A stretch of DNA of 8,127 nucleotides from an uncultured Alphaproteobacteria bacterium (GTDB lineage: Bacteria > Pseudomonadota > Alphaproteobacteria > Rs-D84), in NCBI GenBank assembly GCA_934272785.1, contig CAKQSE010000016.1, forward strand, positions 1 to 8,127. Direction: 5' to 3'. The notes beneath the pieces were generated by a model. It was not told the DNA's origin and made no database searches. It was given only the letters and a program-made list of their open reading frames with translations. Made by a program: the position numbers and the translations under genes. This document shows positions 1 through 5,791 of this stretch, piece by piece (the first letter of the stretch is position 1; each line of letters opens with the position of its first letter).

Positions 1-585
1 ATGTGGGGATTCCACGCTGGGACCAAGTTTGGTCACGTTTGGGATAAATTGACATTACAGGTCTATGCCGAAGTTTTGCGCACATTTGCCGATGACAACA
101 ATATGATACGTGTTGTCGGTGATACGAAACCTATGGGGACCATACCACTGCCAACTGGGGGAACGGGTGTAATGTCAACCGCGACGCAACTGGCAATGTT
201 TGGTGCGCCAAGTCAGATTTCTGCGAAAATCAAGGGTTATACTGATTTCAGCGCGGGCGTCAACGGGTTCTATCAGTTTTCAGATCGGTGGAGCACCGGC
301 ACCTGGTTCAAATTCAATCGCCATTCGGACAAGGGCGTTGAAAAAATCACCAGCGATATTCCAGCCCAGTTGCAGGATCTGAAAACAGCCCTGGAACGCC
401 AGTTGGCGGATATGCAAGATGGCTGGGACGAATATGTTATCGGTGTTTCGGTTGCGAACCAGTTGACCGATAATACCCAGGTAACGGTCTATGGCGAATA
501 TACATTTGACGACTCGCACCGCAAATCCCAAAACGGGACCGATGTCAAGGCGGAAATGGGTGTTCGTTTGAACTTTACGTTCTAG
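1..585 (+). CDS. C-terminal part of an autotransporter-like outer-membrane beta-barrel protein (5' truncated)
   Basis: The 194 visible residues alternate hydrophobic and polar positions in strand-like blocks, such as KLTLQVYAEVLRTF (16-29), FSAGVNGFYQF (83-93), RWSTGTWFKF (96-105), WDEYVIGVSVANQL (142-155) and TQVTVYGEYTF (159-169). The protein ends VRLNFTF, with the terminal Phe used as an outer-membrane targeting signal by the BAM machinery. This matches the last strands of an autotransporter beta-domain or similar barrel. No signal peptide is present and the first ATG coincides with base 1, so the true start and any passenger domain most likely lie upstream of the window. Residues 119-140 (IPAQLQDLKTALERQLADMQ) look helical, which is unusual inside a barrel and may sit in a loop. 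A terminator follows 31 nt after the stop. Barrel identity is fairly sure; the exact family is not. Confidence 0.7.
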   Translation: MWGFHAGTKFGHVWDKLTLQVYAEVLRTFADDNNMIRVVGDTKPMGTIPLPTGGTGVMSTATQLAMFGAPSQISAKIKGYTDFSAGVNGFYQFSDRWSTGTWFKFNRHSDKGVEKITSDIPAQLQDLKTALERQLADMQDGWDEYVIGVSVANQLTDNTQVTVYGEYTFDDSHRKSQNGTDVKAEMGVRLNFTF

Positions 586-616
586 ACATAAAATAACAAA
601 ATATATTGGACTGAAT

Positions 617-640
617 CCCCGCCCATTGTGGCGGGGTTTT
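617..640 (+). terminator. Rho-independent terminator of the upstream barrel gene
   Basis: Perfect 7-bp arms CCCCGCC (617-623) and GGCGGGG (630-636) enclose a 6-nt loop and are followed by TTTT. The structure lies 31 nt after the stop codon at 585 and separates the first gene from the promoter at 659-686. Confidence 0.85.
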
Positions 641-658
641 GTTATGATACTAAACACT

Positions 659-686
659 TTTACGTTGGGGATTTTTGTGATATAAT
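659..686 (+). promoter_or_regulatory. Sigma70-like promoter of the 712-3540 operon
   Basis: A perfect -10 box TATAAT (681-686) is preceded by TGA at 678-680, giving an extended -10. TTTACG (659-664) fits a -35 box at a 16-nt spacing. Transcription would start near 693, leaving a leader of about 20 nt before the ATG at 712. No strong Shine-Dalgarno is seen there, only the purine-rich AAAAAGAAA at 692-700. Confidence 0.65.
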
Positions 687-711
687 ATGCTAAAAAGAAA
701 TGGGCTGACAT

Positions 712-1845
712 ATGAAAAAGTTTAATATTTTTGCCGTTTTAACGGGTGCGCTGGTGGCGTTGCCAATTGCCGCGGATGCCGCATATCCGGTCTATCAGGC
801 GGCATATCAATCAAATGGCGTTGCACCTTCATACCAGGCAACCAATGCCCAGGGCCAGGTGGTATATCTGCCGTCGGCGAACAGCCGGGTCGTTACCAAT
901 AATCAAACCGTGACGCAACAGCAGACGACATATCGCACCAATGCGGCCCAGCCAACACGGGTCACCGGTCAATTGCCGCGCGTGGGGTCCAGTGCGACCA
1001 ACGCCGGCCGCCAGTATTACCAGGCGTCTGACTATGACCGCCTGGCGGACAGCGGGTTGTATATCGGGGTATCGGCGGGATATTCGGTCAGTGTTGATGG
1101 CGGTATGGACGCAGACTATACGAACGAAGAAAACGCGTTCGTTGTCCCGGGCGCATTTAAACGTGCGGATTTCAGTTCTGATTCCATCATCCCACTACAG
1201 GTATCGGTCGGTGCGGCGATAAACAACGACGTGCGTGTGGACTTTTCATATTTGCGCTATTCTGGACTGGGGTACGCCAACATGGTCCAGACCGCCGACG
1301 GCACGGGCAACTATGTCGATGCCCAGGTCAGTGGTGGCGCAATCACATCAAACACAACGATGTTGAACGTATATTATAACATTGATTCGTATACGGGTTA
1401 CCTGGCGGGTGGCGCGTTGCGGCCGTATATTGGCGCGGGCGTTGGTATTTCGCTGAACACAATTGCCGACTATGTCGTGTATGATGGAACGTTTTATTCT
1501 GAAATGGAACCATCGGCAGCGGGTGCGGGTGATTTGACCGGTATTTCTGATATTTACGCGTATCACAACGGTGGCACATCGGAACAGTTCGCATTTATGC
1601 TGGAAGGTGGTCTGACCACAGAAATGGACGGCGGAATTAAATTGGATTTCTTTGTCCGTTATGCCAACCTGGGTAATGTCAAGACATCGGGCAGTATTGT
1701 TGTATCCCAAACCGAATGGTTGGGCGATGGTGCCGGCGGTGAATACCAGGCCCCATACGACAGTGTGTTCCATTATACCAACTGGTATGAAAGTGGCCGC
1801 CTGAGCATGGTGGATTTAGGTGTGCGTGCACGTTTGCAATTCTAA
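712..1845 (+). CDS. Outer-membrane beta-barrel protein with Q/N/T-rich N-terminal linker
   Basis: This 377-residue protein begins with a clear Sec signal peptide (MKK, hydrophobic core to about residue 20, likely cleavage after ADA at 21-23). A low-complexity, Gln/Asn/Thr/Tyr-rich segment follows (about 24-105), containing NNQTVTQQQTTY. The barrel appears to start at LYIGVSAGYSV (116-126) and continues with alternating strands such as LQVSVGAAI, VRVDFSYLRYSGL, LRPYIGAGVGISL, FAFMLEGGLTTEM and IKLDFFVRYANLG, ending VDLGVRARLQF. The terminal Phe and strand pattern fit opacity/P44-Msp4-like small porin barrels of about 8 strands. That family assignment is an inference from pattern. It is first in a two-gene operon with its own extended -10 promoter; the next gene starts 27 nt downstream with no terminator between. 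Its natural role could be adhesion, a porin or a structural surface protein; the sequence does not decide. Confidence 0.8.
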   Translation: MKKFNIFAVLTGALVALPIAADAAYPVYQAAYQSNGVAPSYQATNAQGQVVYLPSANSRVVTNNQTVTQQQTTYRTNAAQPTRVTGQLPRVGSSATNAGRQYYQASDYDRLADSGLYIGVSAGYSVSVDGGMDADYTNEENAFVVPGAFKRADFSSDSIIPLQVSVGAAINNDVRVDFSYLRYSGLGYANMVQTADGTGNYVDAQVSGGAITSNTTMLNVYYNIDSYTGYLAGGALRPYIGAGVGISLNTIADYVVYDGTFYSEMEPSAAGAGDLTGISDIYAYHNGGTSEQFAFMLEGGLTTEMDGGIKLDFFVRYANLGNVKTSGSIVVSQTEWLGDGAGGEYQAPYDSVFHYTNWYESGRLSMVDLGVRARLQF

Positions 1846-1872
1846 AAAATACAGGGGCCCAGGGGAGAGAGA

Positions 1873-3540
1873 ATGAAATTTAACTATTATCTATTATCTA
1901 TGCTCTATGCTCTATGCTCTGTCCCGGCGGACGCGGGTGTCCGTGTTGGTAACGCATCACGCAGTTATGCATCCGGCTATCAACAGGTAAATGCCCAACG
2001 TGAGCAGGCGGCCATTGCGGCCCAGACGCCGGTTGCAACAACCACGTCGGCCGATGCGGAAACAAATCTGCCGGTGCGTGTGGCAAATACTGATTTGGCC
2101 CAGAAATTGGTGCGTGGCGAAACCGACAGCCGCACAAATGTTGCGCAGTTGGAAGCATGTTCAATGATTTACCCAAATGGTGAATTTGCATGGGACACGC
2201 CGACGGTCGGTCGTGGCGCGGGCGGTGCCCAGACATGCGTCGCGGTCGTTGAACTGCGTGGGGCAAATATGGGTGCAAACGGCACAGATGCCGTGTTCGC
2301 ACGGGCGAATCTGGCCGCGGGCGACTCGTTCAAGTGTAATATTTCTGAATTCCCCGAAGATTCATATACCGTCGATGCCGGAAACGTTGTATTTCCTGCT
2401 GATGCGGCCCCGACCAAGGAAGACGTTGTGCGCGTCATGAACGAAGAACAAAAGCAGAACGCCGGTCTGAAAATTGCGGCTGGGGCAATTGTCGCGGCGG
2501 TCGGCGGCAATATCGCCGGCAAGAACGAGGTTGGCCAAGATGGCCTGTTTGGCACCGGCAAGCATAAAACCCAGACCACGGTTATCGGTGGCCTGACGGG
2601 TGCGGCAATAATGACGGCAAACACATATGGGGGCAAGGTTGCCGGTGATACCGTATTATCTGCGGGTGTAAATACGGTTGCTGGTGGTATGATTGGAAAC
2701 ATCATGGCCAGTGGCGATTCCGTATTGCGTATCGAGGATTGTAAAATCAACAACGTTTCAAATTCTTGTCTGTGGGGTATGATTGTCAGCAGTGAGCCCT
2801 TGACTGGCAAGAACGCGTATTATGATGTCTCCGATGACAAAAACACGACGATTGTATGTGACACGGCTGATAAAAATTGCGTGACCCAAGAATTGATTGC
2901 TATCCGGTTGGCAGAATACCCAGATATGGAACTGGAAGAGGCAGCGCAACAGAAGTTTGTAAAAGTAACATCAAATCCCGATGCGATGTTTTATTACGAT
3001 CCTACGACAAAGACGATGTCAAAAAACTCTTCGTCGAGTTCGGTTGTTTATGCAAAAATTGCCAGTGCGGGTATTCCGGGGCGTCAGATTGCGGCGATGA
3101 TACCGGGTGTGCACGACAAAACATTTGGTATGAAAAAATCGGATTGGCGCAAGTGGAAAAGTGCACATAAAACCGCCAAGATTTATGGTCGCACCGCCCG
3201 GGGCGAGGCATATGATTTGCCCGAAGAAACCGACAAAGAGGGCAACAAGGTTCAATATTCCATTGATGACTTTTATCCGGTCATGTTGGACGCCAGCGAC
3301 GGTGGCGTCATCGACCTGGGGAACAAGGCGCGTTTGAAAAGCACACTGATTGGTGCCGGTGCCGGCGGCGCGTTGGGCGCATTTTCGGGATACCAGGGTG
3401 CCCAAGACGACATCGAAAACCGTTGGACGGCAGCGGTGCGCGAATATAAAGATTCATTGCAAAAGATATACTGTGTGACCGGAACTCGGTTCTTGGGGTA
3501 TTACAACGAAGATGTTGTAATTCCAACCCTGTCAGAATAG
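1873..3540 (+). CDS. Exported Gly-zipper-rich, cysteine-containing protein of unknown function
   Basis: I do not recognise this 555-residue protein. It has a Sec-type signal peptide with probable cleavage after ADA (19-21), the same end as the preceding barrel protein. C15 is not in a lipobox, so a lipoprotein is unlikely. The mature part has eight cysteines (96, 122, 155, 290, 299, 329, 336, 534), suggesting periplasmic disulfides. Three Gly/Ala-rich hydrophobic stretches resemble glycine zippers: 198-216, 236-279 and 491-510 (containing IGAGAGGALGAFSGYQGA). Between them are polar, Lys/Asp-rich regions, and a Ser run lies at 386-390. The start is fixed by a strong Shine-Dalgarno AGGGGAGA (1861-1868). 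The gene lies 27 nt after the barrel gene and is followed at once by a terminator, so the two form an operon and may work together in the envelope. The hydrophobic core of the signal peptide is encoded by tandem heptanucleotides, so repeat-length change would shift the reading frame. Confidence 0.75.
   Translation: MKFNYYLLSMLYALCSVPADAGVRVGNASRSYASGYQQVNAQREQAAIAAQTPVATTTSADAETNLPVRVANTDLAQKLVRGETDSRTNVAQLEACSMIYPNGEFAWDTPTVGRGAGGAQTCVAVVELRGANMGANGTDAVFARANLAAGDSFKCNISEFPEDSYTVDAGNVVFPADAAPTKEDVVRVMNEEQKQNAGLKIAAGAIVAAVGGNIAGKNEVGQDGLFGTGKHKTQTTVIGGLTGAAIMTANTYGGKVAGDTVLSAGVNTVAGGMIGNIMASGDSVLRIEDCKINNVSNSCLWGMIVSSEPLTGKNAYYDVSDDKNTTIVCDTADKNCVTQELIAIRLAEYPDMELEEAAQQKFVKVTSNPDAMFYYDPTTKTMSKNSSSSSVVYAKIASAGIPGRQIAAMIPGVHDKTFGMKKSDWRKWKSAHKTAKIYGRTARGEAYDLPEETDKEGNKVQYSIDDFYPVMLDASDGGVIDLGNKARLKSTLIGAGAGGALGAFSGYQGAQDDIENRWTAAVREYKDSLQKIYCVTGTRFLGYYNEDVVIPTLSE
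1884..1918 (+). repeat. Five tandem heptanucleotides inside the signal-peptide codons
   Basis: Two CTATTAT units (1884-1897) are followed directly by three CTATGCT units (1898-1918), and a partial unit CT follows. They encode residues 4-16 of the signal peptide of the 1873-3540 gene. Seven is not a multiple of three, so gain or loss of one unit would put the downstream gene out of frame. Confidence 0.85.
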
Positions 3541-3546
3541 TAACTT

Positions 3547-3575
3547 AAAATGTCCGCCCCTGCGGACATTTTTTT
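3547..3575 (+). terminator. Rho-independent terminator of the envelope operon
   Basis: TGTCCGC (3551-3557) pairs with GCGGACA (3562-3568) around a CCCT loop. AAAA before the stem and a seven-T run (3569-3575) after it allow function on both strands. It begins 7 nt after the stop of the exported-protein gene. Confidence 0.9.
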
Positions 3576-3609
3576 GTCGCGGACTAAGTTCCCGACCACG
3601 CACCACCCA

Positions 3610-3627
3610 CGGAATTTAACAATTCCG
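3610..3627. repeat. Short perfect hairpin
   Basis: CGGAATT (3610-3616) and AATTCCG (3621-3627) are perfect 7-bp arms around a TAAC loop. No T-run follows, so it is not a typical terminator. Confidence 0.6.
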
Positions 3628-3653
3628 CAGAGCGGGGTAATAGTCCCTGTGGG

Positions 3654-3680
3654 GCAATGGACCCCGGCCTACGCCGGGGT
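3654..3680. repeat. GC-rich palindromic element, copy A
   Basis: ACCCCGGC (3661-3668) and GCCGGGGT (3673-3680) are perfect 8-bp arms around CTAC, preceded by GCAATGGA (3654-3661). The design, a short GC-rich palindrome ending GGGGTGACG, resembles dispersed palindromic repeats common in bacterial intergenic DNA. A decayed inverted copy with the same flank lies at 3841-3864. Confidence 0.75.
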
Positions 3681-3727
3681 GACGACTTAAAAATAATATT
3701 CCGCAGAAAATGAATTATGTTCGTAGA

Positions 3728-3771
3728 AAAAAACTTAAAAACTTGTCATTCCTGCGCAGGCAGGAATAGGG
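3728..3771 (+). repeat. Left arm of a 44-bp perfect inverted repeat
   Basis: This arm runs from a six-A stretch, through CTTAAAAACTTGTC, to a palindrome with 8-bp arms ATTCCTGC (3748-3755) and GCAGGAAT (3760-3767), then AGGG. All 44 bases are the exact reverse complement of 3955-3998. Confidence 0.9.
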
Positions 3772-3840
3772 TCTAAGAAATTACTCACGCCTATTATTGC
3801 TCAATATTCGTAAGATATGTTCCCTGCCACAAACCACCGT

Positions 3841-3864
3841 CCGGCCTACGCTGGTATCCATTGC
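3841..3864 (-). repeat. GC-rich palindromic element, decayed inverted copy B
   Basis: CCGGCCTACGCTGG (3841-3854), followed by TCCATTGC (3857-3864), is on the opposite strand the same arrangement as copy A: GCAATGGA, then a palindrome with a CTAC/GTAG loop. One arm position is mismatched (a G-U pair in RNA), which suggests decay. Confidence 0.6.
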
Positions 3865-3954
3865 ACTCCCTTGTATGTCGCAATCTGGTAATTAGTCCCC
3901 ATAATAAATCCGCAATTGTTCGGGCATGGCTCGCGTTCGCTCGCACTGCATAGT

Positions 3955-3998
3955 CCCTATTCCTGCCTGCGCAGGAATGACAAGTTTTTAAGTTTTTT
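3955..3998 (-). repeat. Right arm of the 44-bp perfect inverted repeat
   Basis: This is the exact reverse complement of 3728-3771. It includes the ATTCCTGC/GCAGGAAT palindrome (3959-3978) and the AT-rich tail AAGTTTTTAAGTTTTTT. The arms are separated by 183 bp (3772-3954) with no open reading frame of note. Confidence 0.9.
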
Positions 3999-4006
3999 GT
4001 TCTAAA

Positions 4007-4046
4007 ACTCTATCACTTTATCACTCTATCACTTTTTCACTTACTC
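4007..4046. repeat. Five tandem octanucleotides
   Basis: Consecutive units ACTCTATC, ACTTTATC, ACTCTATC, ACTTTTTC and ACTTACTC give an approximate consensus of ACTYTATC. They begin 8 nt after the right arm of the inverted repeat. Confidence 0.75.
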
Positions 4047-4055
4047 ACGTTTCAT

Positions 4056-4083
4056 TGCTCTCTGCTCTCTGCGCGTTGCTCTC
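4056..4083. repeat. Four tandem heptanucleotides, TGCTCTC type
   Basis: The units are TGCTCTC, TGCTCTC, the divergent TGCGCGT, and TGCTCTC. The core TGCTCT is the same as in the coding heptamers at 1901-1921 (TGCTCTA, TGCTCTA, TGCTCTG). Confidence 0.75.
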
Positions 4084-4087
4084 TAAT

Positions 4088-4113
4088 AAAAAACGCCCCG
4101 TGGGGCGTTTTTT
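4088..4113 (-). terminator. Terminator of glyS, overlapping its stop codon
   Basis: A 26-nt perfect palindrome runs from six A to six T around CGCCCCGTGGGGCG. Read on the minus strand it gives a GC-rich hairpin followed by six T. The glyS stop codon (4112-4114) overlaps its upstream edge. It is symmetric and could also stop plus-strand transcription. Confidence 0.85.
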
Positions 4114-5473
4114 ATGCATTGATGATTTCGGTCACACGACGCGGAACGTCGGCGATGGCGACGCGTTCCTGGCTCATATCATCGCGATGGCGCAGGGTAA
4201 CCGTGCCGTCTTCCAGTGTCTGGTGATCAACAGTGATGCACACCGGCGTGCCGATTTCGTCGTGCCGGCGATAGTTTTTACCAATGTTGCCCGAATTTTC
4301 CAGTTCAATGCGTCCGATGTGCAACGCGCGCAGCGCGTTTTCAATATCGTTCGCCGTCTGGACCAATCCTGGGACATTGCGCGCCAACGGGATAACCGCG
4401 GCCTTGACTGGGGCCAATTTCGGTTTCAGTTTCAGAACCGTGCGGGTCTTGCCATCTGGCAATGTTTCTTCGGTATACGCCTCTATCATCACGGCCAGCA
4501 TTGCGCGGTTCACGCCCATTGCGGTTTCAATAACGAACGGTATGAAACTCTCGCCACTCTGTGGGTCAGAATACGCCAATTTAACCGTGCTGTCGTGGTT
4601 TCCCATAACGTGCGCAGAAATCTTGAATTCACTTTGCGCCTTGGTATGCGACCCCAGGTCAAAGTCCTGGCGGTTGTGGACGCCTTCAACCTCGTCAAAG
4701 CCATCGGGGAACGCATATTCAATGTCGCCTGCGGCCTTGGCATAGTGGGCCAGTTTTTCGTGTGGGGTAAAGCGTAATTTGTCCGCCGGAATGCCCAGGA
4801 CATTTACCCACCACGCCATACGCGTTTTTTTCCATTCTTCGAAATATTTTGCGTCGTCGGCCGGGTTGATAAAGTATTGCATTTCCGCCTGTTCAAATTC
4901 GCGCATACGGAATACGAATCCGCGCGGGGAAATTTCATTACGAAATGCCTTGCCAATTTGGGCGATGCCAAACGGCAATTTATGCGGGCACGCGTCCAGG
5001 ACGTTTTTGAAATTCACATACGTCGTTGTCGCGGTTTCCGGACGCAGATACGCGTTGATTGCGCCATCGGCGGTCGCCCCAATGGACAGGCCCATCATCA
5101 ACTGGTATGCGCGTGGGTCGGTTAAATCCGTGCTGCCGCAATTGTCGCACTTGGTTGGATCTTTCATTTTATCCTGGCGCATGCGGGCACCACATTTCTT
5201 GCATTCAACCAATGGATCGGAAAAGCTGCCCTCGTGTCCGGAATATTTCCACATCAGGCGATTAGAAATCAATGCCGCATCCAGCCCCTCGATATCATTG
5301 CGGGAATAAATCATGGCGTTCCACCATGCGTTCTTGATATTCTTCATCAATTCGACGCCGTATGGGCCGTAATCGTATGCACCGCCCAGGCCCCCATAGA
5401 TTTCAGAACCTGTGAAAATAAAACCGCGCCGCTTGCACAATGCGACGATATCATTTACTGATTTTGCTGGCAT
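4112..5473 (-). CDS. glyS: Glycine--tRNA ligase, single-chain (alpha2) class II type
   Basis: The enzyme charges tRNA-Gly with glycine using ATP in the cytosol. The 453 residues show the single-chain family throughout: an N-terminal catalytic start FTGSEIYGGLGGAYDYGPYG (20-39), a Zn-ribbon-like insert CKKC...CDNC (Cys 91, 94, 109, 112), YLRPETA (142-148), motif 2 around GKAFRNEISPRGFVFRMREF (174-193), motif 3 around AMGVNRAMLAVMIEAY (318-333), and a C-terminal anticodon-binding domain from about 345 with YRRHDEIGTPVCITVD (401-416). The start has a good Shine-Dalgarno (AGGGGAT, minus strand, 5481-5487) and its own promoter. This form replaces the two-subunit GlyQ/GlyS enzyme found in most Proteobacteria; databases use glyS or glyQS for it. 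Length and motifs look complete, so it should be functional. Confidence 0.95.
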   Translation of the reverse strand: MPAKSVNDIVALCKRRGFIFTGSEIYGGLGGAYDYGPYGVELMKNIKNAWWNAMIYSRNDIEGLDAALISNRLMWKYSGHEGSFSDPLVECKKCGARMRQDKMKDPTKCDNCGSTDLTDPRAYQLMMGLSIGATADGAINAYLRPETATTTYVNFKNVLDACPHKLPFGIAQIGKAFRNEISPRGFVFRMREFEQAEMQYFINPADDAKYFEEWKKTRMAWWVNVLGIPADKLRFTPHEKLAHYAKAAGDIEYAFPDGFDEVEGVHNRQDFDLGSHTKAQSEFKISAHVMGNHDSTVKLAYSDPQSGESFIPFVIETAMGVNRAMLAVMIEAYTEETLPDGKTRTVLKLKPKLAPVKAAVIPLARNVPGLVQTANDIENALRALHIGRIELENSGNIGKNYRRHDEIGTPVCITVDHQTLEDGTVTLRHRDDMSQERVAIADVPRRVTEIINA

Positions 5474-5503
5474 TTTTAATCCCCTATTTTTATCGCGCCT
5501 ATT

Positions 5504-5532
5504 ATTATACTGATTTAAATATTTTGCAACAA
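5504..5532 (-). promoter_or_regulatory. Promoter of glyS
   Basis: On the minus strand a perfect TATAAT (5509 down to 5504) lies 17 nt from TTGTTG (5532 down to 5527). The leader before the ATG at 5473 would be about 25 nt and contains the AGGGGAT ribosome site. No T-box or other leader structure fits in this space. Confidence 0.6.
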
Positions 5533-5560
5533 AAAGAAAACGGGGTCGTCACCCCGTTTT
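5531..5560 (-). terminator. Terminator of the ferredoxin transcript
   Basis: Perfect 10-bp arms AAAACGGGGT (5537-5546) and ACCCCGTTTT (5551-5560) surround CGTC. On the minus strand the hairpin runs into TTTTCTTTTT. It separates the ferredoxin unit from the glyS promoter; their ends nearly touch. Confidence 0.9.
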
Positions 5561-5561
5561 C

Positions 5562-5582
5562 ATAATCGCGATGTGCGATTAT
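5562..5582 (-). repeat. Perfect hairpin spanning the ferredoxin stop codon
   Basis: ATAATCGC (5562-5569) and GCGATTAT (5575-5582) pair perfectly over 8 bp around a 5-nt loop and include the stop codon at 5579-5581. It stands directly before the terminator, so the transcript would end in two stacked hairpins. Confidence 0.65.
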
Positions 5583-5761
5583 TGCACGTCTGGGGCAATT
5601 GCCACAACCGGGCATACCGCCGCGCATGTGCCGCACGAAATGCACTTTGATGCGTCAATTACGCATTTGCCGTCGGCCGCGGCCGCGATTGCGCATACCG
5701 GGCACGCGCCCATGCACGTGTGACAACCAATGCATTTTGATGGATCAATTTTATATGCCAT
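5579..5761 (-). CDS. 2[4Fe-4S] bacterial-type ferredoxin
   Basis: The 60-residue protein is a low-potential electron carrier built from two ferredoxin half-repeats. Cluster ligands fit CxxCxxCxxxCP exactly twice: Cys 10, 13, 16, 20 (CIGCHTCMGACP) and Cys 40, 43, 46, 50 (CISCGTCAAVCP). In such folds the fourth Cys of each motif ligates the other cluster. The halves are clearly duplicated (DPSKCIGCHTC and DASKCISCGTC). Two extra cysteines, C23 and C33, lie outside the motifs. The size is that of clostridial-type ferredoxins, which donate electrons in fermentative or other anaerobic redox reactions; the partner here cannot be read from the context. The start has Shine-Dalgarno AAAAGG (5771-5776, minus strand). 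The gene lies 30 nt after the Bax-inhibitor gene with no terminator between, so they are probably co-transcribed. Confidence 0.93.
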   Translation of the reverse strand: MAYKIDPSKCIGCHTCMGACPVCAIAAAADGKCVIDASKCISCGTCAAVCPVVAIAPDVQ

Positions 5762-5791
5762 TTCTTTTTTCCTTTTGTGTTTGTTGTGGGT

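Larger units (their letters stand above)
3541..4087. other. Gene-free, repeat-dense region between convergent genes
   Basis: I find no credible coding region or RNA gene in this stretch. It lies between the 3' ends of the plus-strand envelope operon and minus-strand glyS. It contains the operon terminator, several perfect or near-perfect palindromes, a 44-bp inverted repeat and two short tandem arrays, each listed separately. The heptamer TAGTCCC occurs three times on the plus strand (3641, 3893, 3951), each time just before a palindromic or C-rich segment, as if related repeat modules had been inserted side by side. Confidence 0.7.

Noticed and set aside
280..711. Minus-strand open frame across the first terminator
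   Set aside because: It crosses a good terminator and the promoter at 659-686 and overlaps the barrel gene; no ribosome site.
1873..1935. Lipoprotein signal in the 555-residue protein (Cys 15)
   Set aside because: The residues before C15 (LYAL) do not fit a lipobox, and an ADA cleavage site lies six residues further on.
2169..2810. Minus-strand open frame inside the exported-protein gene
   Set aside because: It is a shadow of the supported plus-strand gene, rich in Pro/Ala from GC-biased codons, with no ribosome site.
3601..4087. CRISPR array or transposon in the repeat-rich region
   Set aside because: There are no regularly spaced direct repeats with unique spacers, no cas genes and no transposase. 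The repeats are inverted, palindromic or short tandem.
4055..4777. A 240-codon plus-strand open frame opposite glyS
   Set aside because: It is antisense to well-supported glyS, begins inside a tandem repeat, has no ribosome site and no recognisable protein features.
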